NCBI GenBank assembly: GCA_030248215.1
Contig: JASANG010003525.1
Span: 310,001-374,000 of the forward strand
Direction of reading: 5' to 3'
DNA: 64,000 nt
DNA from: Enoplolaimus lenunculus
Taxonomy: Eukaryota > Nematoda > Enoplea > Enoplida > Thoracostomopsidae
Shown: in pieces, positions 47,062-58,552 of the stretch
Layout of the letters: the number at the start of each line of letters is the position of its first letter
Position numbering within the stretch: the first letter of the stretch is position 1
Made by a program: the position numbers and the translations under genes
The notes under the pieces: generated by a model
Told to the model about the DNA's origin: nothing
What the model saw: the letters and a program-made list of their open reading frames with translations, nothing else
Databases searched by the model: none

Positions 47062-49070
47062 AAGTTAAAGTCAAAAGTTTATTCACCGATTAAACATACA
47101 TACGTATTTAAGATACGAATATGAATAGGCAAATAAAATAAGTTGGAAAGAAGGGGCAAACCTCTCTAACATCCAACCGAAATCGATCTATATGGTTAAC
47201 TGTTTATGGCGGTCATACTTCAGAAATTTTTTAAGTGCGTCGCGAGGCAGTCGTCGAAGAAACTGGGCAAGAGAACCTGCTCGGGGAACCGGGAGCCCAT
47301 TTATATTGTTAGGTTAGGCTATTCTAGGAGGAGACAACACCATAGAAGAACGAACCACGACCAGCTAAATTAAAGAACTTCGGAAAATTCAAGCTAAGGC
47401 CGTTTTTCCTGGTGCGAGAAGTTCCAGAAAACTGCAAACAGCTACCTATATGCAGATCAAGTTCCTTAAAAATAAGCTTATGCAACATGGCTAAATCATA
47501 CTTTAGTCGGCGATATTCTAACGATTCAAGCTCAAGTTCCCCTAGCCTAGAACGGTAAGTTTTGTCTCCTAATTTACATTTGAAATAGAGTCTTGTAGTA
47601 AAATAGCGATGTACTTTCTCAATTTTGTCAATATCGCACAGCAAAGCAGGGTTCCATACATTTGAACAATAATCCAATATTGGAATAACAAATACTTATA
47701 CGCAGATATATACTGGGATAGTGAGAAAGACGGGAAGCATCTAAAAAGTATGTTTATTGTCTTGTTCGCTTTATGAGCTATATAATCACAGTGCATAGAA
47801 AATTTCAATGAACGCTCGAAAAGAACTCCGAGATCATTTACCTCATTTGCGCTGGCAAGGACCTCGCTGCCAATACAGTAGCGAACATTCAAAGGTTCGT
47901 TAGCGCAGCCAAAATGCACAACTTTGCATTTAGTCATGGCAATTTTTAATAGCCACGTATTAGCATAATCATGAACGATATCAAACGCATTTTGTAGTGT
48001 CCTCCGAGATTTCAGCGGGTCAGACCTAGTAATTCCTACATATAGTTTCAAATCGTCTGCGTACATCTCAACATGTACATCATGTAAAAGATCAAAAATA
48101 TCATTGATATAAACTAAAAATAATATAGGATCCAATACAGAACCTTGCGGGACGGACCCCAGAAGTAACCGGCTCGCGTGTAGAATAGCAGTCACCGACT
48201 TTAACCCGCTGAGTGCGATTTTGAAGAAACGCGTTTATCCAACGCAAGAGTGAACCACTAAACCCATATGAGGAAAGTTTTATCAAAAGCTTTCTATGAT
48301 TCACAGTGTCAAATGCTTTGGTAAAGTCTACATATAACATCCGCCCCCATGTAGCTACTATTGTTTAGAAAAAGTGCTAGACTGCGGGTTGCCTGGATCA
48401 ACTGACTACAGGTGGATCTTTCAGGCAGAAAAACATATATACTGCTTTTTTGAAAACAGATTGTTATTGTTCAAAAACTATAGCATTTTATCTTTAGCAA
48501 TGCTTTCCATAACCTTACAGCATGCACTGGTCAAGGAAATGGGACGATAATTGGAAACTAGGCTACAAGAATCTTTTTTATATACTGGGACCACGTCGGC
48601 TAGCAACCAATCAGCCGGCAAGGTACCGGAATCAAATGATAACTGAAAAATAAGGGCGAGATAACGCTAGCAGCAGGCCCGAGACACCGTATGATCTTAA
48701 TTTAGCAATAAGCTTACTGTGAACAACAGTATCAAATGCTTTAGCAAAATCTACAAAAACAGCATCAATGCCTAGCATAGTTTTATTGTCAAGACAACAG
48801 GTCACATCGTCAACTATTTGTATGTAGAGCCTGAAGGTTCTCTTTCATTTAACTCAATCTTCGCTTTGTATAACTCGCGCATATATTGTCGTTCGGCTGA
48901 AGACATTGATTTCCTTATGAAGACATTTTTCCAATCTGATGTATCGCGAAGCTTTCGAGATTCATGCAAAATTGATTTCAAACAGGATGCACTAACAAAC
49001 TCTACTTTCAAAAGCCTAACCTCCCTGTAGTCACTGTATCGAGCTGTTTTAACTTCAAAGAAAACCGTAG
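47062..49070 (-). mobile_element. CR1-like LINE, broken
   Basis: Reading minus strand: an ORF1-like or linker piece (KNVFIRKSMSSAERQYMREL, 49011-48814) comes first. Then a reverse transcriptase motif-A fragment (VFVDFAKAFDTV, about 48730), an earlier RT region (SNYRPISLTSACCKVMESI, about 48550) and a second motif A (YVDFTKAFDTVNH, about 48330). After these come SVPQGSVLDPILFLVYINDI with the catalytic YADD near 48055 and a tail with MDYCSNVWNPALLCDIDKIEK. The frame changes at least twice, and motif A occurs twice out of order. It is therefore a fossil made of at least two joined copies. The 3' end is at 47062, next to a SINE. Confidence 0.88.
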
Positions 49071-49693
49071 TTGAAACAAATCATAACAACAGGCCGTCAT
49101 TAGAACGACCTGAACTGTGTCTAGAGCGCGGCTAGGTAGGCAGTAAGAACTCTGTTTAGAGCGCGTCTAGGCAGGCAGCAAGCATCCCCGACCCGACACA
49201 CAAATTTTCTCAATAACAGAGCCCAGACTTCCCTCTGTCTAAATTGCCTTTTGCTGCTTAGTGCCAAATTTACAGCGTTTGGCAGAAATTTCGCAATGAG
49301 ACAAGAAAATCCTAGCTATGCCTTTTACCATAAGACTTCAGTCGTAGCTAGTACACCTGAAATTGGCAGGTTTCAGACTTTAAGTACTAAAACTAAAACT
49401 TAAAGTAACAAAAGATCTTAGGAATTTTCACAACAAAGAAGTCTACACTCAGTAGTATTTTTGGTAAAATTGCAGGTTCTGCCTGTTACGAAATCGTGGT
49501 CAGATAATATCGACAAAAGTTGTATTTGAGGTGTTTAACGATCTGGTAACCCCATTATGTATTGCTACTTTTAGTTTATCCGATCGCCAACATTGGCTCT
49601 CTCAGCTTTTCTATGCGTAAATTGACATATAAGCTCAATTTTGGTTCTAATTAAAATTAACTTAAAGTTGTGTACCTTTAAACGGTGTATAAG

Positions 49694-49990
49694 TTACAGT
49701 CAAAGTCAAAGTTTGTTCACAAAATGCATAATGTATATGAATGTGAATAAAACAAAGGTTGAAATTAAAAAGGAGAAGAAACCTCACTAATATTGAACAC
49801 TAACGTAGATTACGAAACTGAAAACTTCAAAAGATTTCCGCTTCAGCAGATTAATTGACAATGCTAGAAGCCGTCTCATTTTTTAAGCTTTTATGCAGTA
49901 GCCTATTTGTAAATGCATAATATACCAATCAATGTGCGTTCTTTAAACCTCTGTGTGTTTTATGCCAAAAAAGTGCGCCCCTTCCCCACA
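49694..49990 (-). mobile_element. 3' end of a second CR1-like LINE copy
   Basis: AGTCAAAGTCAAAGTTTGTTCAC, AATGTGAATAAAACAAAGG and GAAACCTCACTAATATTGAAC parallel the 3' end of the element at 47062-47180. The copy is 5' truncated, as LINE insertions usually are. Confidence 0.6.
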
Positions 49991-50091
49991 GCTAGTACTG
50001 TATTGTCATAGCTAGAGACGTCATTGCTGTGTAGATTATCGTGCACACGTCAGTAGTTAACATAGTTTATGCGTTCTTTAAACCTCTGTGT

Positions 50092-50550
50092 GTTGGTGGT
50101 ATATGTTCGCGAGTATGTATATGTCTTAACATTACACACTCTGCACATACACAAGCCGCGTATACGCGTATGCTCACATTCCCCCTTCTTTTGGCGGTCG
50201 CCCCGGACCGCGAATCCAAACTTCTCCGAATCCATGATCCTGCAATTTAAAGCGCCCATATCGGTGAGACCTCCATGTCAGAACTTCACGGTCGGAGCGA
50301 CTCCTTTCTCCGAAGTACTGCGAATATATTTGATTTTTCTCCTAAATTTGTCCGAAAGATATGGCCACGCCGGGAATCGAACCTCGGACCTCTCGCTCGC
50401 GAGTCAAGCGCGCTACCCATTACACCACGCGGCCGATATCCTAATTTCCTCTGGTGGTATATGTGCGCTAGTATGTATATGTCTTAACATTACACACTCT
50501 GCACATACACAAGCCGCGTATACGCGTATACTCACAATACCGTGTTCAAA
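50092..50550 (-). mobile_element. tRNA-like SINE head between two direct repeats
   Basis: On the minus strand 50434-50363 gives a 72-nt tRNA shape: GGCCGCG pairs with CGTGGCC, GTGTAATGGGTAGCGC forms a D arm, and TTCGATT a T loop. The putative anticodon loop is CTCGCGA. Two mismatches in the T stem and a four-pair anticodon stem make a functional tRNA unlikely. A 90-bp segment (TATATGTCTTAACATTACAC and on to CCGCGTATACGCGTAT) occurs on both sides, at 50092-50185 and 50452-50545. Confidence 0.6.
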
Positions 50551-51009
50551 GCGCAGAAATTTACCATTGCGCTCATGGCGTGTCCCATATGTACTAGGAC
50601 AAGTAAGTCCCATATGCTTGCAAAAATGAAGAAATCGAAAAAATTTTGTTTCTTAAAAATTTTGAGATTGATATTTTTTGATCCGCCACATTGAATTGAA
50701 CACGAAAATATCAAAATTTTTATTTTTTAACTTTTATTAATTTTTGACTGCATAGCGAAGGAGTGCCAAAGGAAATTAATTACACATTGCTTCGAATTTT
50801 TCCATTTGGGGAACCGCTAGGTGATAAACGAATTGAATAAAACTTCACGGAATGTGGTCTAGTTATATTGCAACTTCCCAAGTTGCTGAGAACGAATACG
50901 TATGCTAAAATTTTTGCAAAAATTATATTCCCGGATATTTTAAATTCCTGCAGAAGGAGGACCGTGTCAGTTCATGTAGAAACCGGGAGATTATACCTTT
51001 TTACCAAGC

Positions 51010-51480
51010 AGCTGGAAAAGCTGGTCACGGGTGGTTTCGAACTTGCGACTTACGGATTCCGAGCAAGAGCTCTACCACTGAAACACGTAGCCCGCCTCCA
51101 GCTACTTTTATCGTTGACTAAATATGTCCACCGTATGCCGACGGTAAACATAATCCACAATGTGTGTTGCAGATATAGTACATATGCACCAGGACAAGCA
51201 TATCTCACATGCATACATGCCCAATTCTCAACAAGGTCGTCCCTTGATCGTCCATCGTATTTTCGATTGGATACCGTGTCAATCAAGGATGGAATCGGGA
51301 CTTCAGACCTTTTAAATAAGCATCTGGGTAACCCCAGGCCTGCGGCGCAGGAATCGAACTTCAAGCATGCGGATCCTTAAGTGAACGCTCCACCACTGCA
51401 CCACGCAGCCGGGCCCTCCTACTGCTTTTCTCGCCAAACTGCATTAGTGCACCAGGACAAGCCTGCCTCACGTGCTTACT
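51010..51480 (-). mobile_element. tRNA-derived SINE pair, minus strand
   Basis: Two tRNA-like heads (minus strand, about 51105-51025 and 51412-51345) are separated by a body with CCTGGTGCATATG, GGGACGACCTTGTTGA and CGAAAATACGATGG. This is the arrangement of the 46450-47061 pair seen in reverse. It ends about 100 bp before the ADRM1 start codon, so it may overlap the promoter region. Confidence 0.7.
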
Positions 51481-51578
51481 GACCAAACATCTTATTTTAA
51501 ACTTTTGCTCCGGTTATACAGCATATATTTTGAGTCAGTAAACACACCAAAACCTTTATTGATTGATACTACAGCATA

Positions 51579-54500
51579 ATGGCAATGTTTGCGCCAGTTT
51601 CTCGCCAATCGGCATTGAGTACTAATCTTGTTGAATTCCGTGCCGGAAAGTTGAATTTGAACACCACTGATAATATGGTAACGCCGGACAAACGAAAAGG
51701 GCTTGTGTATATGCACCAGTCCGACGATACTTTGATGCATTTCTGCTGGAAAGATCGCACTTCTGGAGTTGTTGAAGACGTAAGTCAACGTTTGTGTATA
51801 GGTGTACGCAAATCGTCTAAGAGCACGATACTAGGTTTTCTGGTTTCATAAAATTTACAGACAAAACAACCCAGTCTTATACAATGCCATTAGTTTCCGG
51901 ACGCTATTCTTGCGGCTTCCGGATACGTGTAGGTATATTAGCAAGAAAGTTTTTACCTTCAGAAATAGTATTGCATTCGAAAACCGAGTGTTTGAGCTAT
52001 AATCGACAAGACAAAATCGGTTTCATTTTGTTTATAGAACGTATTTTGTGCCTGTACGGTTCAATTTCAGGATTTGATAATTTTTCCCAATGATGCTAAT
52101 TTTCTCCGAGTAAAATCGTGTAAAACTGGTCGTGTGTTTGTGTTGAAAATGAAAGACACCGGAAGAAAATATTTCTTCTGGATGCAGGTACAGTTTTGCG
52201 TTTTACGTTACCGTTACACATGAATCTCATTGTTGTAACATCGACTAGTACTACGTATATAATTGCATCGTGCTAATTTGAGGTTACGAAAAGTTTCTTA
52301 AAGAATTATGATCTGAATTTTCAGACTCCGCACTATTTTTTGTATGGTGAGCCTTATGTTATGATATATAATTTGTATGTGCATATTGTGTGATTTGTAA
52401 TATATAATCGTGAGCTAAGAAGCATAAGGTAACAAAAACGCAGCAAACGAAATGAAAAAATTTATCCCAATTCCCATTATACTTGCACTGCAATCAGTAT
52501 TGAATGGAAGTTGCAAGTGGTTATTAAGCGAAATGCTATCCTGAATCAGAATTCTATTTGGCCCCTACTTGCCACCAAATCAAAATGACAATTGTGTTAA
52601 GTGGTTTGCAAGATCTGGACAGTGTATGTTTCTTTGACTCTATATTCTTTTATGGAAAACCTACATTGAGTATCTGCTTTTCCCACAGTGCAAATTTTTA
52701 ATTGATAATAGGAGCCTAAATCAGATAAAGATGACGAGCTATTCACGAAAATCAACGAATTACTCGCTAACGGACCGTCAGCCTCAGCAGCGCTGGCATC
52801 TCGGCGAAGCGAAGGAACTTCGGATTTGCCTTCGTCACGTTTCGCGGATGGCAGTGGTGGGTCGGCTGGATTCCCGGCTTCGTTAGGGCTTGGAGGTGAT
52901 CGAAGCGGCCTCGCTGATCTGTTTTCACCAAATAATCAGGCGCAAGCACTTATGCGGCAGATAATGACGGAAGGAGCTGGTCCTGATGGTATGCTATGAT
53001 TAAAAGATAATTAATTGTATGTCTTTTCAGGATATTTGTTGAATACATATTCAATTGAATTCTATCACCAATAAACTTGGTGTAAACTATTTTTGTATTT
53101 GCACGGTTCATGAATCAAAAAGGTGAGGCGCCAGGGGTACTCAAATGTGAAGGTTTGATGGTATGCTATGATTAAAAGATAATTAATTGTATGTCTTTTC
53201 AGGATATTTGTTGAATACATATTCAATTGAATTCTATCACCAATAAACTTGGTGTAAACTATTTTTGTATTTGCACGGTTCATGAATCAAAAAGGTGAGG
53301 CGCCAGGGGCACTCAAATGTGAAGGTTCTTTCCCCACTAAAACCACCAGGCCTTTTCACACTGTGTCCTCTTAAGCGATACAGCCCAGCTCGATTGCTAA
53401 AATTATACATTTTCACTTTCACCACAATGATGTTTAAATTACTTATATACTACGTATTGACGTATCTTCAGAACGCAGCCGTGAAGCTATGGAATCACTA
53501 AGCGGTTTGGATGCGTCGCAGCTAATGCAGTTTATTAGTAAGTGTGGGTGTTTTAGGTTAAGTCTTACTTAATAACAATTTATATTCTGTTTGGTAAACT
53601 GGTTATAATTTCTTGAACATAACGAGTTTTAAATACGAAGAACACAAGGTCTTTCAGATAACACGAAATTCGATATATTAACTTTCAATAATTACTACTT
53701 ATGTACAAAATTGTGTCAATGCGTACTGGAAAACATCTAAAAACAAACCTTCTAGTTGATATGCACATGTATTTACACTGCACACCCGTTTGTAATAAAG
53801 CAAGTATCGTTTTACAGGTACTAAATGCACACGTGGTTACTCTTTCGACTATCCGCAATAAACAAAAACGATACTGGTTAAATATTATCGGGCTATGACG
53901 CAATTCATGAATGAAATGTATTTTTATTTATTATAGATTTGGTTGGCGGTGGCGGTATGATGGGTGGTGGACTGTCCGGTCGAGGCTTGGGAGAATCTGG
54001 TATCACTGATACACCGCTAAGCGAAACCTCAGCGTAAGCATTAATATACTGTTGTAGTGATGGTTCAAAGTCCGGTTCATAAAATTTCGGTGCCAATTGA
54101 TGAATTAAAATGCGTTTGTAAGCTAAGAAATGAAGTAATTGCATAACTATGCAATAAATCTAGCGTTTTTGTGAGCGTGTAATTCGTAATTGTTTCAGCT
54201 AATTGATGCAGGAATCACAACATTTATTTTTAACTGATGTGTAGTGTAGCATTCGCAGTAATCTTTCGACATAGCATCGTTTGCTGTTAATGGATTGCTC
54301 GTTATGAGATGAAGTTAGGTTGGCTACATGGAAACATTAACGTATAGAAATCTGCAATTTTTGGACGCTGTTAAAACAATATTTCTTCTGAAGTTTGAGA
54401 ACGTTTTTCATTTTTTGCAGGCAAAACGAAGCAACAACATCTTCGGATGCAAGCTCCACAACACCAGCACGACCTGTAACGACAACTGCGACTACGGCGG

Positions 54501-55632
54501 GTAATGACACGACCGGGGCAATTCCTGCAGTCCTGTTGTCTGACTTGCAATCTATTTTAGCGTCAATGGGAGGTAACTTTTTTGATGATAAGTCTGCGTT
54601 CAGTGCGTGCAAGTAGTAGTAGTAGTAGTAGTAGTAAGCTAGACGTCACTGCAGAACCACTTATTTTGGAAACCGTATTCTCATCTGTGAACCGCATCAA
54701 TCGCCGGTTAGTAATATTGTTAAACAAGTGAACTACGGCAGAGGGAAAAATCTCAAAATGTGGACAGAACAAGGCACAAATCAAATGTGTAAACTGCAGT
54801 AAGTTACGAACCACACAGTTTCTAAATAGAACCATGATATTTGTTACACGTTTGAGGACATACTCATTACTCATGTATTTACTTGTTTATTTCAATAGTT
54901 ATTTGTTGTCACTTTGTCAAATGGTGTTCGATGCAGAACACCTGTCACCAATTGAAATATTTGTGTTCATAATTTGATTTATTAACGTAAGACTAAGCAT
55001 TTAGTGAACCAAAGTTCTTACTGCGCGTCAGCTATGCATGGACGCAAGTAGCCAAATACCAATTCGTAATATTATATTGTTTGTTTCAGAACCTACAGAA
55101 CCAGGAGCTAACGTGGCGAATAATACGTTGGATACGACTGCTGGTAATGCATTTTAAACCATAATATTGCAATTTCAATGTTTTAAGATCACTTTTTGTT
55201 AGCATTATATGGTATTTGTAGTTGATTTGGTCGATTAACTTCTTTCTGGATAAATTTCAAGTTGTTGCTATTCCGGTGAAAACTCTTTGGTTTTGGCATA
55301 TGCTATTTTATATTTCGTGACATTGTTTTTATATGGAATGTGCGAGAATGGAAGGTTATAAATTTTTACCTCGTAACTTTTATTTTAACGATTGCATAGA
55401 TTTGGTTTTAGATGTTCAGTCAAACGAGCAATTGCTGGCAACCACGGCGTCGAATGATGAAAAATTGCCTAAAAATGAGACTGACGACAAAACTGGTTCA
55501 AGTGATCAAAATAAAGCGAGTGGCAGTGAAACGGCAAAGGAAGATTCTACAAAAGGCTCCACACGACGGCCAAAACCGGAAGGAACTTCGGTTGATAAAA
55601 GTCCGGACGATGAAGAAATGGAGCTTGATTAG
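51579..55632 (+). CDS. ADRM1: ADRM1/Rpn13, proteasomal ubiquitin receptor, 8 exons
   Basis: A subunit of the 26S proteasome regulatory particle; in known family members the Pru domain binds Rpn2 and ubiquitin. Exons: 51579-51779, 52071-52187, 52712-52988, 53472-53537, 53937-54033, 54421-54572, 55091-55144, 55412-55632. All introns are GT-AG and phases agree through to the stop, giving 394 residues (human 407). The Pru domain occupies about 15-115, with [39 protein letters not shown] and YFFWMQEPK. Ubiquitin contacts of human Rpn13 (L56, F76, D79, F98) correspond to L52, F72, D75 and M94. A Gly/Ser/Ala-rich linker includes [17 protein letters not shown] (292-302) matches the start of the DEUBAD domain, but the rest of that helical domain is missing. 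The acidic end DDEEMELD matches human EEDMSLD. Confidence 0.94.
52985..53328. repeat. 172-bp tandem duplication in ADRM1 intron 3
   Basis: Two copies begin at 52985 and 53157 and run to about 53328, differing at very few positions (GGGGTAC against GGGGCAC). Each copy starts with the splice donor GATG|gtatgc, so the donor is doubled. Using the second one would bring in a stop (TAT GAT TAA), which supports the first as the real exon end. Confidence 0.95.
54614..54880 (-). mobile_element. LINE 3' fragment inside ADRM1 intron 6
   Basis: On the minus strand an open reading stretch ([20 protein letters not shown]) resembles the C-terminal end of CR1/Jockey-type LINE proteins. It is followed by a (TAC)n run (54614-54637), the kind of simple repeat found at LINE 3' ends. 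It lies 40 bp after the exon 6 donor. Confidence 0.45.
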
Positions 55633-55720
55633 AGGAACAATTTAAACAATGTGTTGTTGCTAGAAAATGGTTGATGTTTGTGATGCTAGCATTTGTGTAG
55701 AGTGAAGAGTCTTAAATTTC

Positions 55721-55726
55721 AATAAA
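55721..55726 (+). terminator. ADRM1 polyadenylation signal
   Basis: AATAAA lies 89 nt after the stop codon in TTTCAATAAAATAAC, a normal distance for a short 3' UTR. Confidence 0.7.
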
Positions 55727-55739
55727 ATAACAGAAACGG

Positions 55740-56540
55740 TAAACGTATATTTAATTAAATTTCAAAAATGTTTTCTTTTTCTGCCAACACAATAGAGGCA
55801 TGCAATTATTCACCGGTCTTTCAAAAATTGTGTAGAAAAAAATGGAGGATGTACCGAATTTTTGAAGATTTTGGACGAATTTCGTAATTTTTATTTCACC
55901 TGGAACACTTGCAGCAAATCTGTGATGACACATTGCGAGACAGATATTACTTGATTTTGAACGCAAAAATAATAAAATTTCCGTTGTTTATATAACTGAA
56001 ATGAAAACGGGTATTCGATTACTTCCTAAAAGTTTGATCGGAATTTGTACAGAAATGTTACGGTTTTCGCTGTGTTATCAATATTAAGAATGTTATAGGA
56101 TTTGCTTGAATGTCCGCGGAAACCAAGAGGATGAGTTTGTAGTATGATTTTTAGCTCACCGTGTATTTTTTGGCTGCAGCTAACAAGTTGGATATCTTCT
56201 CATATTCATGTAGCATTTTGATAACTATTTGCGTTTTACAAATTTATCAAACTAACTCTGCTGTTTGATCTTGATTTTAGATGCAATGTTCTGTTCATGT
56301 TTATATCCTGAGTAAAAGTAATATGTTGCATGTTGAGTGTTTTATTCTCTAAAACTCATTTTTGCTGAAACCACAACGTATATACAACTTATTTGGAAAT
56401 TTAGAAAGTTTTAAGTGACATATTTTAGTTTCTTATCCAAAAACTACGAAACATAGCGTTACACACCGGCGAAACCAATACTTATGCAAATATGATGCGC
56501 TCGAATGCTATACCACCCCAGGCCACCGGAATACCAACTA
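55740..56540. other. Unassigned sequence downstream of ADRM1
   Basis: It is AT-rich, with no repeat ends and no plausible exon. The short frames on the minus strand are not gene-like. Confidence 0.4.
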
Positions 56541-56549
56541 AAATATCGT

Positions 56550-57125
56550 CCTCGGATCGTGAACTACTGCTTATCAGAAGTTCGTGATTTCAGCTAGCCC
56601 CTGTATCCTGTATCACACCTTTATGCAGTCCTTTTCTCGATGTACGCTTATCGCTCTGATTTAGTAAACGCGGCCGGTAAATGTTTATTTAGCCCTCCCA
56701 GATCCTTTATAACAGCCAATATGCAAATTACAGGTTATGCAATTCACCTGGCAACCTGATCCGGAATCCTTAGAACCGATGTCTGAATCTGTTTAGTCCA
56801 GCCACTGGCTCTAAATTACCAAACTTACAATTCCCAGAAAATCTATGCAATCCTAACCCCGTTAGAATTACACACAATTTTACCATGCACTCTAACCCCG
56901 TTAGAAGTGCACCCGAGTTTACCGACCAATCTAACCCCGTTATATTTTTAGACTACGGTTTACTCGGTTCTCCTTTTAATCCCAAGTTTTCCGTTAACAT
57001 ATGACACCAGTACCTTATACTGGGTAACTCCAACAGCGCCCTGCGCTAGCCCGATAATAACCGTGATGCCTGATTTCCTTCACATACTTAAGCCACCGTG
57101 ACAGCCTTAAACTAATTCAACTCCA
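56550..57125 (-). mobile_element. Unclassified hairpin-bearing repeat, second copy
   Basis: Read on the minus strand it follows 27940-28560 block by block: TGTCACGGTGGC, ACTGGTGTCATA, three TCTAAC-GGG-GTTAGA-like hairpins (56850-56945), CCAGTGGCTGGA, AATAAACATTTACCGGCCG and ATCACGAACTTCT. The hairpin arms here have mismatches or bulges, so this copy looks older. Confidence 0.65.
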
Positions 57126-57600
57126 CGTCTTACTTACCCGAGATATGCTAATACTCCGTCGATCCGTAAACCAATAAAATAAGTTGTAAAAATATACACT
57201 CGCCCGAAGATGTAAAAACACGCAGCAAATTCTACCAGCTATGAATACAATACTGATTCCGGTCCCGGCTACCCCCTGTGCGTCTCGACCTAATTTGCAT
57301 ACAGACCGACACCCACAGTTGGGTGTCCGCCGATGCTCTTTTAGGTCCAGAGCCACTCACCCGATACACACTCTTTCTACAACAACAATAATGTTACAAC
57401 AACCAATAACAAAGCACCATTTTGGTGCTGACATAGCCTAGCTATGTCCTTTCTAGCAAATACGGCAACCCAGTATGCAACAATATTCAACCATATTTTA
57501 CGGCCACGCAGGGCCCAGGTAAGTTTACATTGCGGACACAGCCACCATAGCATCGATTTTAACAATTCTACGCCTTATAGAAACGTCCAAGCCTAACTTA
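57125..57600 (-). other. Sequence upstream of the hairpin-bearing repeat
   Basis: Two short minus-strand frames (57356-57117 and 57565-57377) contain hydrophobic stretches but resemble nothing I know. This could be part of a larger element that includes the hairpin repeat. Sequence similarity to the first copy starts only near its border. Confidence 0.3.
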
Positions 57601-57991
57601 AGTTCTAAGAGAGACTAGGTGGAGCCAGGGACTCCCTTAAGGTGTGGTTTTGATATTTGGTTTTATTTTATGCTTTAGTTTTTAATTTGAAATAGGTTTA
57701 AAAGTGGCAGAGCCACCTAAACTGCTCTGCGATGTCTGACGTGAATCAGAGATATCGCTGTCATCAGTAAAATGTACTACAAAGAAAGAACTGGGGGAGC
57801 AGCGACATATGTGTTCAGTCTAAAAAAAGAGACAGTATGATTCTTACTGACAACACTGGTATCTTTAAAAAATCGAGCAGCAGTATTGTGAGCTGTTTGA
57901 ATCCGGACCCATATCGGATTATTTGCTAGAATAGTATGCTAATTATTCAGAAGTTAGCTATTGATATATCTATTTTAAATGCTTGGAAATC

Positions 57992-58552
57992 ATTGAACGA
58001 AGCGAAACTACGAGCGAAGCTCGGAGGAGTTTCGCGAAGCGTTTTAGGTTTTGTACTCTGGGGTTGAAAGTTGGATGTCCGTCAGTCCGAAAAGAATCAC
58101 AAGAACCGCTGCATCGATTTTGGTTGAACTTTTTTGTTTGAAAGCCAATTATCCTGGGGTGCAAACCTCGTATTGGGTTTCAAATTTTAAGCCGTTTATT
58201 AGCTACAAACTAGTTTGCATAATTAGTTAAGCCTAAATTAGGACTTCCTCCTGGTTTTACAAGCAATCTAATTTTAGCACTAAAAGGTTTTTGATGCCAG
58301 GGATCTAAATAAATTGTTTACAAACCTCCAAAACCGATAATTGAGTAGTTAGCTGATAGATAATTTGCATATTAGCATAATTGATGAGCCTAAATTAGGA
58401 CTACAATATTTCACTAATTATTTGGGTTAAAAACAATCTTATTATAGCACTAAAGGGTTTTTGGGTGCGAGGAATCTGAATAAATTGTTTAAAAACATCG
58501 AAAACTGATAAATCAATAGTTAGATAATGAGTGTGTTCGAGCTTCGCTCAAT
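57992..58552. mobile_element. Element bounded by ATTGAGCGAAGC, shorter copy
   Basis: ATTGAACGAAGCG at the left and GCTTCGCTCAATT at the right are inverted. It shares AGCCAATTATCCTGGGGTG and the GGGTTTTTGGGTGCGAG unit with the 37051 element but holds two internal units instead of about four. Confidence 0.8.

Noticed and set aside
50363-50434. Functional tRNA gene (anticodon CGC) on the minus strand
   Set aside because: The length and acceptor stem fit, but the T stem has two mismatches, the anticodon stem is short, and it is embedded in repeat sequence with other SINE heads nearby.
55333-55411. Alternative ADRM1-related start at 55333
   Set aside because: The frame upstream of 55412 is intron sequence; the in-phase acceptor tttag at 55411 joins the last exon correctly to exon 7.
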